Notes: generated from the sequence alone by a model not told the origin. Positions 1 to 9,981 are shown, counted from the first letter of the stretch. The stretch is 64,000 bases of DNA from Vibrio sp. JC009 (GCF_029016485.1 NZ_CP092107.1:496001-560000); one strand, 5' to 3'. Program-made: numbers and translations.

Positions 1-378
1 GCCAGAGAAAATGAAGATGGCAACTACCCTCTTTCTGATAGCCGCATCTTTGTTGTACTTGCTTCGGCACAAACAGAGCCGGTAGGCCAGAGAGCTGCAG
101 AGATTCACAAAAAGTACATCGACGTTCAGATCCTTCTTGAAGGTGAAGAGCAACTTGGCTACTCCAATCAGCTTGATGAAGAAACCAGAAAGATTGAAGT
201 ACTGCCGGATGATCTGCTTTTTGTCGATGAGGTTACACATGAAAACTTCGTCACTCTGACTCCGGGAGATTTCGCCCTGTTCTACCCTAACCAGATTCAC
301 AGGCCTCTATGTGCATCCGGAGAGCCGGGAGCAGTGAGAAAAGCGATTATTAAAATTCCGCATGAATTGTTCTCGTAA
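1..378 (+). CDS. YhcH/YjgK/YiaL family protein (3' part only)
   Basis: The open frame enters from the left edge and stops at TAA 376-378, so only the last 125 residues are present. Motifs such as HKKYIDVQ, LGY, a FALFYPNQIHRP stretch and VRKAIIKIPHELF fit the YhcH/YjgK/YiaL (DUF386) family. These are small cupin-fold proteins usually found beside sugar-acid, sialic-acid or beta-galactoside genes and thought to act on free sugar anomers. The missing N-terminus would be only about 25-30 residues in a typical ~150-residue member. It points towards the LacI gene that follows and is separated from it by a terminator. Which locus to the left it belongs to cannot be told from here. The family call is confident; the substrate is not known. 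Confidence 0.8.
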   Translation, partial: ARENEDGNYPLSDSRIFVVLASAQTEPVGQRAAEIHKKYIDVQILLEGEEQLGYSNQLDEETRKIEVLPDDLLFVDEVTHENFVTLTPGDFALFYPNQIHRPLCASGEPGAVRKAIIKIPHELFS

Positions 379-382
379 ATAG

Positions 383-410
383 AAATGCCCGGTTTATCCG
401 GGCATTTTTC
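383..410 (+). terminator. Intrinsic terminator after the YhcH-family gene
   Basis: A perfect 10-bp stem, AAATGCCCGG at 383-392 and CCGGGCATTT at 398-407, has a 5-base loop and a T-rich tail. It sits 4 bases after the stop of the + strand gene and between two convergent genes, so it could also serve the minus-strand LacI gene that ends at 453. Confidence 0.85.
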
Positions 411-452
411 TATGACTCTCAATTCTAATGTGTAAATTTATCATTAAGCGTT

Positions 453-1412
453 TTATCGCCGGTTTACTACAGACTCTCTCGCAACCAACTTACCCGCAAT
501 CAGAGGCTGCTCAGAAACCGGCTTACTTCCGACACTCTCATCTAATTGGGCAATCGCCGCTTCCACCAGTTTTTCTGACGGGTAACTGATACAGGTCAGC
601 GCCGGAGTTAACTGGCTCGCCAGTGAAGAGTTCTCCAGGGACATAATGGACACTTCCTGAGGCGTTGCCAGATTGAAATCTTTCAGAAGTTTCATGGCAA
701 TGGCTGCCTGACTGTCGCGCATAACAATCAGAGCAGTGAATGGATGATAACTGTTAAGCAGAGTCAGCATTGCCTGCTCGGCATCACCCTCTGCTTCTAC
801 AATCAGCTGGCGGTTGATGGGAATCGCCATATTCTGAAGAGAGGTTTTATACCCTTCCAGAACCTGCTGCGATGCAATGCCTCTGTCATCAAGCACGATG
901 GCGATACTGGTGTGCCCCTGACTGGACAGATAACGGCAGGCACTTTCGCAGGCAAAATGATAGTCGTAACCAATAGCTCTGTGGTGCGAGCTCACTCTGG
1001 TATCAATGGCAATCACCTTATCGTCGACCGATTCAGGCAACTCGCCACCCAGCGCAATTATGGCTTCACAATGGCGACCATTAAGTTCTTCAATAAGACG
1101 GGCGCGCTCCTGCACGGTATCAGCAAAGTGCACCAGCATATGCTTACCTTTTTGCTTTAACGCTTTTGCCAGAAGTGGCAGATAGGTGGATACCTGACCG
1201 GCATCGGTAGAAGAAAGAATCACCCCGATATAGTCAGAGCTCTGGTTCGCCAGATTCTGAGCCGCTGCACTCGGGCGGTAATTTAACTCTTCGGCCGCTC
1301 TTAACACCGCTTCCCGGCTTTCTGCTTTTACACCACGACTGCCGCTCATCACGCGGGAAACCGTTGCTTTGGAAACATTGGCAAGGCGAGAAACATCTGT
1401 AATGGTGACCAT
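453..1412 (-). CDS. LacI-family repressor of the beta-glucoside PTS locus
   Basis: This is a 319-residue LacI/GalR regulator. The N-terminus (VTITDVSRLANVSKATVSRV) is the LacI helix-turn-helix, followed by the hinge helix (YRPSAAAQNLA) and a periplasmic-binding-protein-like sugar-sensing domain from about residue 60. AscG/GalR-type members repress beta-glucoside genes. The gene is the last in a minus-strand cluster after EIIB-EIIC-GH1-EIIA but is separated by about 500 bp and a repeat element, so it probably has its own promoter. A palindrome at 1449-1463, just upstream of its ATG, resembles the sites at 5420 and 5764, which suggests autoregulation and control of both transport units. The target set and inducer (probably a phosphorylated beta-glucoside) are inferred from context. 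Confidence 0.88.
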   Translation of the reverse strand: MVTITDVSRLANVSKATVSRVMSGSRGVKAESREAVLRAAEELNYRPSAAAQNLANQSSDYIGVILSSTDAGQVSTYLPLLAKALKQKGKHMLVHFADTVQERARLIEELNGRHCEAIIALGGELPESVDDKVIAIDTRVSSHHRAIGYDYHFACESACRYLSSQGHTSIAIVLDDRGIASQQVLEGYKTSLQNMAIPINRQLIVEAEGDAEQAMLTLLNSYHPFTALIVMRDSQAAIAMKLLKDFNLATPQEVSIMSLENSSLASQLTPALTCISYPSEKLVEAAIAQLDESVGSKPVSEQPLIAGKLVARESVVNRR

Positions 1413-1448
1413 ACTTACTACCCTGATTGAAGAGATTTACCGAACCGC

Positions 1449-1463
1449 GGGAAAACGGTTCCC
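1449..1463. promoter_or_regulatory. Candidate LacI-type operator (autoregulatory)
   Basis: The sequence GGGAAAACGGTTCCC has inverted GGGAA/TTCCC arms and lies 37 bases upstream of the LacI gene start. It shares the GGAAAnCGGTTTCC pattern with the sites at 5420-5433 and 5764-5777, so the same repressor probably binds all three. Confidence 0.55.
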
Positions 1464-1650
1464 GTTTTTTTCACTATTTTACCGAGCCATATAAGATCCA
1501 CAAGACTATTAGCAAAACTAAAGGTAAAGATTGAATATAAAACAGCCATCGTGTGGCAAAAAGTAACTCCATTTCGTGTATATACCTCCAAATAAAATAA
1601 CTTGCCTTAGAGGCTGACTCTTATACACAAATATTAAGGTGGCCAAAAAT

Positions 1651-1839
1651 GGTTCTCCCCCTTGAGTAAAAAAGCCTAACTGGTTGATAAAGTTAATAGA
1701 AGGGGGAGTTAGAGGGGGTTGGTTATACAATAATTAATTATATCGTTGAACCTTACTCCTCTAAGCAGCAACCCCTCCTAACCTCCCCTTGGATGTAACT
1801 TCTTCGAAAAACCGACCTTTCGTGTCTAAGGGGAGGAAC
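1651..1839. repeat. C-rich palindromic intergenic element (family B)
   Basis: The 1413-1910 gap between the LacI gene and EIIA is mostly filled by this element. It starts with GGTTCTCCCCCTTGAG, carries AGGGGGAGTTAGAGGGGGTT at 1701-1720, and then the inverse motif AACCCCTCCTAACCTCCCC at 1770-1788, closing with AAGGGGAGGAAC near 1829-1839. A shorter relative with the same arms is at 21876-21999. The structure is that of a non-coding MITE/REP-like repeat; I see no gene in it. Confidence 0.65.
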
Positions 1840-1910
1840 TTTTCTCTGTCCCATTAGACTTATGTATCGAAGACAACCTTAGATGTTCAGCTTTAAGGCG
1901 CACCTAAATG

Positions 1911-2216
1911 TTAACTACACCTTTTATGTAGCTCTATCAGCTCTGTCACCAGCTCTTTTGCCAGCATCGAAGTCATCAGATGATCCTGAGCGTGAACCAT
2001 GACCAGAGTCATTTGGGTTTTACCTTCACCTTCATCGGCTTCAATTAACTGAGTCTGCACAAGATGCGCTTTGTTTGCGTACTCCTGCGCTTCTTTCATC
2101 AGCCCTTCCGCTTCGGTAAATTCACCCTGTTTGGCATGACGAAGTGCTTCATAACATAAGCTTCTCGACTGACCGGCATTGATAATGATGCCCATTACCT
2201 GCTCTTCTAAATCCAT
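1911..2216 (-). CDS. PTS EIIA, lactose/cellobiose family
   Basis: This 101-residue cytoplasmic phosphocarrier takes phosphate from HPr and passes it to EIIB. It has the all-helical Lac/Cel EIIA pattern: a GIIINAGQSRS start, an alanine-rich middle, and the active-site block MVHAQDHLM, in which His75 should be the phosphorylated residue and Asp78 the metal ligand. Length matches the family (about 100-115). It is the last gene of the EIIB-EIIC-GH1-EIIA cluster, 30 bases after the GH1 stop. It is the only EIIA here, so it would have to serve both EIIC proteins. The family is certain; the choice between cellobiose, chitobiose and another beta-glucoside is not. Confidence 0.93.
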   Translation of the reverse strand: MDLEEQVMGIIINAGQSRSLCYEALRHAKQGEFTEAEGLMKEAQEYANKAHLVQTQLIEADEGEGKTQMTLVMVHAQDHLMTSMLAKELVTELIELHKRCS

Positions 2217-2246
2217 AATTCTCTCCCGTAAAAAAATAAAAACTAA

Positions 2247-3629
2247 TTAATCAAAACCGTTGTCATGCGATACTTTGGCAAACCATTCACCGCTCTTTTT
2301 CACACTGCGCTGCTGAGTGTCCAGATCAAGGCGATAGAAACCGTAACGGTTCTTATAGGCGTTGCTCCAGGACCAGTTATCAATAAAAGTCCATAAGTGA
2401 TAGCCGATGCAGTTTGCGCCTTCTTCAATCCCTTTGTGAAGCCAGCTTAAATGGTCCCGGATAAAATCAATCCGGTAATCATCCTGGATCTGTCCGTTCT
2501 CAAGGAACTTCTCTTCACCTTCCACGCCCATACCGTTTTCAGAGATATAACAAGGCAGGTTGCCGTAGTTATCACGAACATTAACCAAAATGTCATACAC
2601 ACCTTTTTCATAGATTTCCCAGCCACGGTGCGGGTTCATCTTGCGGCCCGGCATTTCGTAGTAATCAAAGAAACGCTCAGGCATAAATGGCGCATCCGGA
2701 TTCACCGCACTGTCACGGGCTTTCACCCTTCTTGGCATGTAGTAGTTAATACCCAGAAGATCGATTTTTCCGCCAGCAACAAGCTCGCAATCACCCGCTT
2801 CCACTTGCGGCAGTTGGTCATGTTCTTTTAGCAACTCAACCAACTCCTGCGGATATTCCCCTTTTACCGCCGGATCAAGGAAGCTGCGGTTAAACATCAA
2901 ATCACAGATTCTTGAAGCTTCTTTATCTGCCGGATTCTCAGAGCGGGGATAAGAAGGTGTCAGATTCAGAATGATGCCAATCTGTCCATCCAGATTCAGC
3001 GAGCGATACTTTTTCACCGCTTTTGCATGGGCAAGAATGGTGTGATAAGCCACGGTTGCCGCACGCTTAAAGTCCACCACATTCGGATAATGGAAATCGT
3101 AAAGGTAACCACCTTCTACCGGAACGATAGGCTCGTTAAAGGTAAACCAGTGCTTAACCCGGTCACCAAACAGCTTGAAACAGATTTCCGCATAGCGCTC
3201 GTAGGCATCCAGCACTTCACGGCTTTCAAAACCGCCTATTTCCTGCATTGCCATTGGCATATCGAAATGGAACAGGCAGATAAATGGTTCAATATCCTGC
3301 TTTACCAGCTCATCAATCACATTGTTATAAAAAGCGACTGCTTCCTGATTCACTTCACCGGTTCCGTCTGGAATTAAGCGAGACCAGGAAATCGAGGTAC
3401 GGAAACTGTTATGACCGATATCCTTCATCAGCTGAATATCACTCTGGTAGTTCTGGTAAAAGGTTGATGCTTCCGTTGCCGGAACCTGATTGTGGAACCG
3501 GTTAGGCTGGGTTTTAAACCAGTGGTCCCAGATGCTGTCTGCCTTACCACCTTCAAAAGCCGCGCCTTCAGTCTGAGTTGCCGATGCGGCGCTGCCCCAG
3601 TAAAAGTTTTCCGGAAATGCGTATTTCAT
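2247..3629 (-). CDS. GH1 6-phospho-beta-glucosidase
   Basis: This 460-residue GH1 enzyme would hydrolyse the 6-phosphorylated beta-glucosides that the neighbouring PTS delivers. The acid/base motif TFNEP has Glu166 and the nucleophile motif ISENG has Glu364. The start FPENFYWGSAASATQTEGA is the usual GH1 beginning, and the C-terminal WSNAYKNRYGFYRLD region resembles phospho-glycosidases. It lies 53 bp downstream of EIIC and upstream of EIIA, so it is in the PTS operon. A second GH1 at 7449-8837 is clearly different in sequence, so the two probably split the substrate range. Secreted beta-glucosidase is unlikely because there is no signal peptide. Confidence 0.93.
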   Translation of the reverse strand: MKYAFPENFYWGSAASATQTEGAAFEGGKADSIWDHWFKTQPNRFHNQVPATEASTFYQNYQSDIQLMKDIGHNSFRTSISWSRLIPDGTGEVNQEAVAFYNNVIDELVKQDIEPFICLFHFDMPMAMQEIGGFESREVLDAYERYAEICFKLFGDRVKHWFTFNEPIVPVEGGYLYDFHYPNVVDFKRAATVAYHTILAHAKAVKKYRSLNLDGQIGIILNLTPSYPRSENPADKEASRICDLMFNRSFLDPAVKGEYPQELVELLKEHDQLPQVEAGDCELVAGGKIDLLGINYYMPRRVKARDSAVNPDAPFMPERFFDYYEMPGRKMNPHRGWEIYEKGVYDILVNVRDNYGNLPCYISENGMGVEGEEKFLENGQIQDDYRIDFIRDHLSWLHKGIEEGANCIGYHLWTFIDNWSWSNAYKNRYGFYRLDLDTQQRSVKKSGEWFAKVSHDNGFD

Positions 3630-3681
3630 ATTCTTCCCTTAATGATGGGCAGCCTCAGACTGCCCACGTAAAATTGATAAG

Positions 3682-5007
3682 TTAAGCGGTTACCGGCTGG
3701 CCTTGCGCCTGTGCCTCTTTTGCTTTTTCTGCGTCCTGCTCAAGCAGCTGTTTCTCGTACGCTTTCAGGAATGGCAGGTACATAATTGCAGCCATCGACA
3801 TACAGATTACGCACATGATTACCGGACTGAACGCCCAGTTAGCCGCCCATGACGCACCAATAGGGCCTGGTGTTGTCCATGGTGTCAGTGATACCACTCG
3901 CTCAATGATTCCAAGGTCGGTTGCAAACCATGCAAGGGTTGCGTTAATCATAGGCACCAGAATAAATGGCAGGAAGAACACTGGGTTCATAATAATCGGC
4001 GCACCAAACAGGATAGGTTCGTTGATATTAAACAGCCCTGGTACAACACCCATTTTACCAATCGTTCTCAGGTGAACCGCTTTACTGCGCATAAGCAGGA
4101 AGGCCAGTGGTAATGTTGAACCTACGCCACCGATAAGCAGGTAGTGGTCCCAGAAACCCTGAACGAAAATATGTGGAATCGCTTCACCCGCCGCCATCGC
4201 TGCCTGGTTTACTGACAGGTTCGCCATCCAGAACGGGTTCATAATACCGGTAACAATCAGAGCGCCGTGGATACCGGCAAACCAAAGAATCTGACAAACA
4301 AGCACAGCCAGCAGTACCGCAGGAAGCGAGTCAGAGGCCGCAACTAATGGCTGAACCAGTGACATAATTGCTTCAGGAATAATCTTGCCTGTCTGGGCTT
4401 CAATAAACAGGTTCAGAGGGTGCAGAGTCAGGATAATCACCAGTACAGGGATCAGGATTTCAAACGAACGCGCAACACCAGTCGGGACTTCAGGCGGAAG
4501 CTTAATAGTCACCTTGTTACGTTTCAGATAGGCATAAACTTCTGTCGAGTAGATAGCAGTAATGATCGCGGTAAAAATACCCTGCCCTGAAAAGTACTGC
4601 ATGGAAATCTGTCCACCTTCAAGCGGAGCTGCAACCAGCAAAAATGACATCAGAGACAGCAGGCCTGTCGTTACCGGATCCAGATTATGGTGGCGTGCAA
4701 GACTGGAAGCTATCCCGACGGATATAAAGATGGTCATTACCCCCATGCTCAGGTTAAACGGCAACATTAGTTCATCGCGGTAGGCCTCTGAAAAATCAAG
4801 CCAGGCTCTTGCGAAGCCCCAGGTGGTATCCGCAGAAAACGGAGGAAAAATAAACACCAGCATAAATGAGCCGACAATCATAAACGGCAGTGCCGCGATA
4901 AATCCGTCACGAATAGAAGTTACGTATTTCTGCTGGCCGAGCTTACCGGCTATTGGTGTTACCTTTTGTTCGATCACATTGACCATTTTGTTATATAGAG
5001 TACTCAT
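3682..5007 (-). CDS. PTS EIIC, lactose/cellobiose family
   Basis: This 441-residue inner-membrane transporter forms the sugar channel. About ten hydrophobic segments are visible, and the EIIC signatures GIHGALIVTGIMNPFW and NINEPILFGAPIIMNP are intact. It ends in a hydrophilic, Glu/Ala-rich tail. Length agrees with CelB/ChbC-type EIIC proteins (about 430-450). It follows EIIB (5058-5363) by 50 bp in the same direction, and EIIA is two genes further on, so the permease is a three-polypeptide type. It is a clear paralogue of the divergently oriented EIIC at 5829-7136: both have the GIHGALIVTGIMNPFW block and similar N-termini. Confidence 0.94.
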   Translation of the reverse strand: MSTLYNKMVNVIEQKVTPIAGKLGQQKYVTSIRDGFIAALPFMIVGSFMLVFIFPPFSADTTWGFARAWLDFSEAYRDELMLPFNLSMGVMTIFISVGIASSLARHHNLDPVTTGLLSLMSFLLVAAPLEGGQISMQYFSGQGIFTAIITAIYSTEVYAYLKRNKVTIKLPPEVPTGVARSFEILIPVLVIILTLHPLNLFIEAQTGKIIPEAIMSLVQPLVAASDSLPAVLLAVLVCQILWFAGIHGALIVTGIMNPFWMANLSVNQAAMAAGEAIPHIFVQGFWDHYLLIGGVGSTLPLAFLLMRSKAVHLRTIGKMGVVPGLFNINEPILFGAPIIMNPVFFLPFILVPMINATLAWFATDLGIIERVVSLTPWTTPGPIGASWAANWAFSPVIMCVICMSMAAIMYLPFLKAYEKQLLEQDAEKAKEAQAQGQPVTA

Positions 5008-5057
5008 ACTTGTTTCCCGTTAAATAAAAACCGTTAATCCTTTAATCTCTCAATCCG

Positions 5058-5363
5058 TTAGCCAATCAGGCCCAAAGCAAAATCCAGAACTTTGTCACCT
5101 CGCTGCATGCCGTAATCCATCATGTCGATAGGCTCCACCTTGATTCCATGGTTATCCGCAACCTTCTGCAGATCCTGTTGCATATACTTCACCTGAGGTC
5201 CAAGCAGAACCACTTCATAGTTGGAAACCTGCTCATTAAATTCCGCAGCGCCAAAGGCTTTGATATCTGCCTCAATACCTCTCTCCTGCGCCGATGCCAG
5301 CATCTTTTTCACCAAAAGCGAGGTCGACATTCCAGCCGAGCAGCAAAGCATTATCTTTTTCAT
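5058..5363 (-). CDS. PTS EIIB, lactose/cellobiose family
   Basis: This 101-residue EIIB domain protein carries the phosphocysteine loop near the N-terminus (KKIMLCCSAGMSTS); Cys8 is the likely phosphorylated residue. The rest (VVLLGPQVKYM, DMMDYGMQRGDKVLDFALGLI) matches the Lac/Cel EIIB fold. I chose the ATG at 5361-5363 over an upstream one because GGGAGAG lies at the right distance and the protein then starts directly at the conserved MKKI. It is the first gene of the minus-strand operon. The palindromic operator at 5420-5433 and a CRP-like site at 5452-5467 lie just upstream. Confidence 0.93.
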   Translation of the reverse strand: MKKIMLCCSAGMSTSLLVKKMLASAQERGIEADIKAFGAAEFNEQVSNYEVVLLGPQVKYMQQDLQKVADNHGIKVEPIDMMDYGMQRGDKVLDFALGLIG

Positions 5364-5419
5364 TTCTTCTCTCCCGTTATGTTTTAACGGTTGCAATGAT
5401 GCGCCTTTGGAAAACAAAA

Positions 5420-5433
5420 GGAAACCGGTTTCC
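5420..5433. promoter_or_regulatory. LacI-type operator, perfect palindrome
   Basis: GGAAACCGGTTTCC is a perfect 14-bp palindrome with a central CG, typical of LacI/GalR operators. It lies 57 bases upstream of the EIIB start. It is the best of three related sites around this locus. Confidence 0.7.
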
Positions 5434-5451
5434 GTTAAATTTCCATTCGAG

Positions 5452-5467
5452 TGTGAAATTGATCACC
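5452..5467. promoter_or_regulatory. CRP-like site upstream of the EIIB operon
   Basis: TGTGA, six bases, then TCACC matches the CRP consensus TGTGA-N6-TCACA at nine of ten core positions. It lies upstream of the operator, where cAMP-CRP activation of a sugar operon is expected. Confidence 0.55.
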
Positions 5468-5558
5468 GGATCTTGCTCAATTGGCGTTAATTTCGTGATC
5501 AGGGTAACTATTTATTTGGGAAACTCACGGAAACAGGAAACAAATTCACCACTGCAAC

Positions 5559-5709
5559 CTCGTTCCCACGCTCCAGCGTGGGAATGCATACCGTGGCTAA
5601 ACTTAACCAAACAGCCCTGATTCTTACACCAAGCCAGCAACAAACTCGCTGATAAAACGGCGAAAACATTAACACCCGTATGCATTCCCACGCAGAGCAT
5701 GGGAACGAG
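5559..5709. repeat. MITE-like palindromic element (family A), copy 1
   Basis: The 151-bp element begins CTCGTTCCCACGCTCCAGCG and ends with the inverse, GCATGGGAACGAG. Each end also forms its own hairpin around TGGGAATGCAT. It fills the middle of the gap between the divergent EIIB and EIIC-2 genes. Other copies are at 37143-37295 and 61754-61906, with a remnant at 47482-47541. The open frames that cross it are produced by the repeat and are not credible genes. Confidence 0.8.
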
Positions 5710-5763
5710 AGCGAGCCGGAAGCCGAAAATATCCGATAAACTGTGCTCCGGGCATCACTATTG

Positions 5764-5777
5764 ATAAACCGGTTTCC
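5764..5777. promoter_or_regulatory. LacI-type operator upstream of the second EIIC
   Basis: ATAAACCGGTTTCC matches the perfect operator at 5420-5433 in 12 of 14 positions and keeps the AAACCGGTTT core. It is 51 bases upstream of the + strand EIIC start, so the second EIIC is probably in the same regulon. Confidence 0.6.
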
Positions 5778-5828
5778 GTATTGCATTCAAATTCGTTATT
5801 CTTTCCGCAGATTTAACAGAGGCGCAAC

Positions 5829-7136
5829 ATGGACCATTCATTTATAAGATTACTGGCAAGCAATATTGAGCAGTATATGACTCCCCTCGCCCGGTTACTG
5901 GCCCGTAACGCTCATCTGGTTGCGCTTCGTGACGGGTTTCAGTTAGCCATGCCGTTTATCTTTGTTGGCTGCATGTTTGTTCCTCTGATTTTCCCGCCAA
6001 TTTCTGATCAAAGCTCCTGGCTGGGAATGGCATGGGATAACCTTTCCCTGACTTTACGGCCGGTACTTCTGCCCACTTATCAACTGACTATGGGTGTTGT
6101 GGGATTAATTGTCTCCTTTGGGATCGCAGGCTCACTGGCAAAACAGTATTCACTACCTGAGCGCCTTTCCGGACTGACCGGCTGTATGGCGTTTCTTATG
6201 CTGGCAGGTTTTCATGGCGCGGATGCACAGAACATCCGTTACCTCGGCGGTGCCGGGCTGTTTTCTGCCATTATCGCCAGCTTTTATGCCATTGAGATAA
6301 TAAGACTATTTGTGAAGAAAGGCTGGGTGATTTCTATGCCGGAAGACGTACCTATTCTGACTCTGCAAAGCTTTAAACTCATGATTCCAATCATGGCAGT
6401 CATGCTGAGCCTTTCTTTGTTTAACGCCTACCTTAGTGAAACAACAGGCTATCTGTTTCCTCAGTTAATAGAACAAGCATTCCAGCCTCTGGTACTGGCA
6501 TCAGACAGCCTTGTTGCCATCTTAATTTCTATACTGATCTGCCAGTTGCTCTGGTTTGTCGGTATCCACGGCGCACTGATTGTCACCGGTATAATGAATC
6601 CTTTCTGGATGTCTAATCTTTTGGCTAACCAAGAGGCCATGGAAGCGGGTCAGGAAGTTCTGCCCCATATTTATCTGCCCGCTTTCTGGGACTTTTTTAT
6701 TCTTATCGGAGGAGTCGGCTCTACCCTGCCTCTGGTTTATCTGGCAATCAAAAGCCGTTCAAATCATCTGAAGTCAGTGGGAAAAGTGGGCGCACTACCT
6801 GCGCTTTTTAATATCAATGAACCGATTCTGTTCGGTTTTCCGGTGATTATGAACCCGCTGTTTATTGCACCTTTTGTGCTGGTTCCCATGTTAAATGCCA
6901 TTATCGCCTGGTACCTCACCTCTGCCGGAATTCTGGAACGAGTGGTTATGATGATCCCATGGTCTGTGCCCGCTCCAATCGGAGCAGCATGGGCATCTAA
7001 CGGCAGCATAATCAATGCACTTATGGTCTTACTGGCGATGGTCAACTCTTACTTTATCTACCTGCCGTTTTTCAGAGCGCATGAGAAAGCCATGATAGAG
7101 CAAGAAATAAAAAGAGCATCCCGGTCAGAAAAGTAA
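5829..7136 (+). CDS. Second PTS EIIC, lactose/cellobiose family
   Basis: This 435-residue inner-membrane EIIC is a paralogue of the one at 3682-5007. It keeps GIHGALIVTGIMNPFW, GGVGSTLPL and NINEPILFGFPVIMNP. It is transcribed alone, divergently from the EIIB operon, with a candidate operator 51 bp upstream and a terminator hairpin right after the stop. No EIIA or EIIB accompanies it, so it must borrow those of the neighbouring operon (or another locus) to phosphorylate its sugar. The GH1 at 7449-8837 lies just beyond on the other strand. Family call secure; substrate unknown. Confidence 0.92.
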   Translation: MDHSFIRLLASNIEQYMTPLARLLARNAHLVALRDGFQLAMPFIFVGCMFVPLIFPPISDQSSWLGMAWDNLSLTLRPVLLPTYQLTMGVVGLIVSFGIAGSLAKQYSLPERLSGLTGCMAFLMLAGFHGADAQNIRYLGGAGLFSAIIASFYAIEIIRLFVKKGWVISMPEDVPILTLQSFKLMIPIMAVMLSLSLFNAYLSETTGYLFPQLIEQAFQPLVLASDSLVAILISILICQLLWFVGIHGALIVTGIMNPFWMSNLLANQEAMEAGQEVLPHIYLPAFWDFFILIGGVGSTLPLVYLAIKSRSNHLKSVGKVGALPALFNINEPILFGFPVIMNPLFIAPFVLVPMLNAIIAWYLTSAGILERVVMMIPWSVPAPIGAAWASNGSIINALMVLLAMVNSYFIYLPFFRAHEKAMIEQEIKRASRSEK

Positions 7137-7143
7137 CCTGACA

Positions 7144-7172
7144 AAGGCCACAATCAAACCGACTGTGGCCTT
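7144..7172. terminator. Hairpin terminator between convergent genes
   Basis: AAGGCCACA at 7144-7152 pairs with TGTGGCCTT at 7164-7172. It begins seven bases after the EIIC stop. The T-tract is weak, so termination efficiency is uncertain. Confidence 0.6.
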
Positions 7173-7448
7173 GTTCTTATGAGTGCTTTTTGCTTTCGTT
7201 CTGTATCCTAGCCAGCTAACGCTGTCAGACGTTAGAGGAACAAATAAAGTATAGGCTCTAAATACTGAGCCGATAACGAATAACTAACTTTTGTGTTAAT
7301 TAAAAACGGGTTTCCTTAGCTTTTGGAATAAATATCAAAACTCATATGTAACTCGCCAACAATATTCTCCGCAGCAATCACTGAATACCAATAATTAACA
7401 ATTCAGTAATTGCACAGAAAAATCGTACCACCTTCTGTTTTGATACTA
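7173..7448. other. AT-rich intergenic stretch without a recognisable gene
   Basis: The gap lies between the 3' ends of the second EIIC and the second GH1. It holds a half-match to the local LacI operator (AAACGGGTTTCC at about 7304-7315), but no gene begins next to it. I see no coding frame or structured RNA here. Confidence 0.5.
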
Positions 7449-8849
<1,401 letters not shown>

Positions 8850-8983
8850 TTAATTGATATGTTGGATACATTTTTGTTTTCAGCTTAGCTGATCATATCA
8901 ATCAAAAGACTGTATTCACACTGATACAGAAGATTTATCTTATATAAGGCTCGTATCTGGCTTAAAAACATACAGCGCTATTA

Positions 8984-9742
8984 TTACCCCTGAGGTTGAA
9001 AACTGTGATGCTCGAAACTACCATGCTGCAAAAAGTAAATGGCCTGCTCTGCCACTTCCTGGTTGTAGCGCATGCTGGAATGACCGACTTCAATAGCAAC
9101 AAAATCACTCATATTGCTCAGCTTTGTTGACTCTACCGACACCAGGCCGTCATTAGGTCCGTGGAAAACATCCTCAGTCAGACCTGTGCTTTTGGTTCCG
9201 GCGATAATACCAATGTTGATATCCAGCTCTTCCAACTGGTTACCTAAGCTATTCTCACCGGTGACCAGCGCCTTACTGATCCCGCCACCAATATCCATCA
9301 GCCATGAGCCGTCATAGTGATCGGCAAGCTCACTGCCTTTATTTGGCGTTCCAACCAGCACTACCTCTCCAAGGCGATCACTTTCGATAAACTGTTTATG
9401 GTTTTGCAGGTAAGATCGAATCACCAGGCCACCCAGTGAGTGACCAATAAAATGCACCTTAGGAGCGGATGAGACGCATGCATCTATCTGCTGTGTTGTC
9501 GTGTCCAGAACTGTCTCTACGCTTTCACCTATCGTTGAATAGTCAAGGGTACAAACCAGATATCCCGCATCTTCTAATCTCTGAGTAAAGCGCCACATGG
9601 CGATATCGCTGCGCCCCAGGCCATGAGCAAGCACCACTACCTGATCGTCAGACTGGAACCGGGTCGCACCCGTTACTGAGCCAGTACAGCCCAAGAGCAG
9701 AGAAGTCAAAAAAACAGCAAGCGTCATCGATATCTTTTTCAT
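8984..9742 (-). CDS. Alpha/beta-hydrolase lipoprotein (lipase/esterase)
   Basis: This is a 252-residue secreted lipoprotein. The signal peptide ends in the lipobox LLLGC with Cys19 as the lipidated residue. The mature part has LAHGLGRSD, which forms the oxyanion region, and GHSLGG with the nucleophile Ser102. Downstream HGPNDGLVS supplies a plausible catalytic Asp and VGHSSM the His. This is the triacylglycerol-lipase/esterase-like fold, with the catalytic domain tethered to a membrane, probably the outer one. It stands alone between the GH1 gene and a divergent small gene. Substrate unknown; a carboxylesterase is as likely as a true lipase. Confidence 0.85.
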   Translation of the reverse strand: MKKISMTLAVFLTSLLLGCTGSVTGATRFQSDDQVVVLAHGLGRSDIAMWRFTQRLEDAGYLVCTLDYSTIGESVETVLDTTTQQIDACVSSAPKVHFIGHSLGGLVIRSYLQNHKQFIESDRLGEVVLVGTPNKGSELADHYDGSWLMDIGGGISKALVTGENSLGNQLEELDINIGIIAGTKSTGLTEDVFHGPNDGLVSVESTKLSNMSDFVAIEVGHSSMRYNQEVAEQAIYFLQHGSFEHHSFQPQG

Positions 9743-9981
9743 GCAGATTACCCGGTTAAAAAATTACACTACACAGTTTACTAGCGTAATCGCGAGTTGT
9801 AAATACACTAATCAGTTTACTTGAAGATTTCAAAAAAAAGTCGGTTTGGTGCCAGTGCTTTAAGGCGACAAAACCGCCATTTTAGGAACTAAGATCACAT
9901 TTTCTCCGACCCCAGGCTATACTTAAAAAGTAAAAGGTCTGGCATAAGGCAGGAACATAAACCTTTTATCGGAGGTGGTTT

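Noticed and set aside
1518-1730. A 70-codon minus-strand open frame between the LacI gene and EIIA
   Set aside because: It overlaps the C-rich repeat, has no family resemblance and no ribosome site.
5508-5786. Open frames of 60-110 codons crossing the 5.5-5.8 kb gap
   Set aside because: They lie over the palindromic element, lack ribosome sites and contain repeat-derived words, so they are not genes.
7304-7315. AAACGGGTTTCC as a fourth LacI operator
   Set aside because: It is only a half-match and lies between the 3' ends of two convergent genes, where no promoter is expected.
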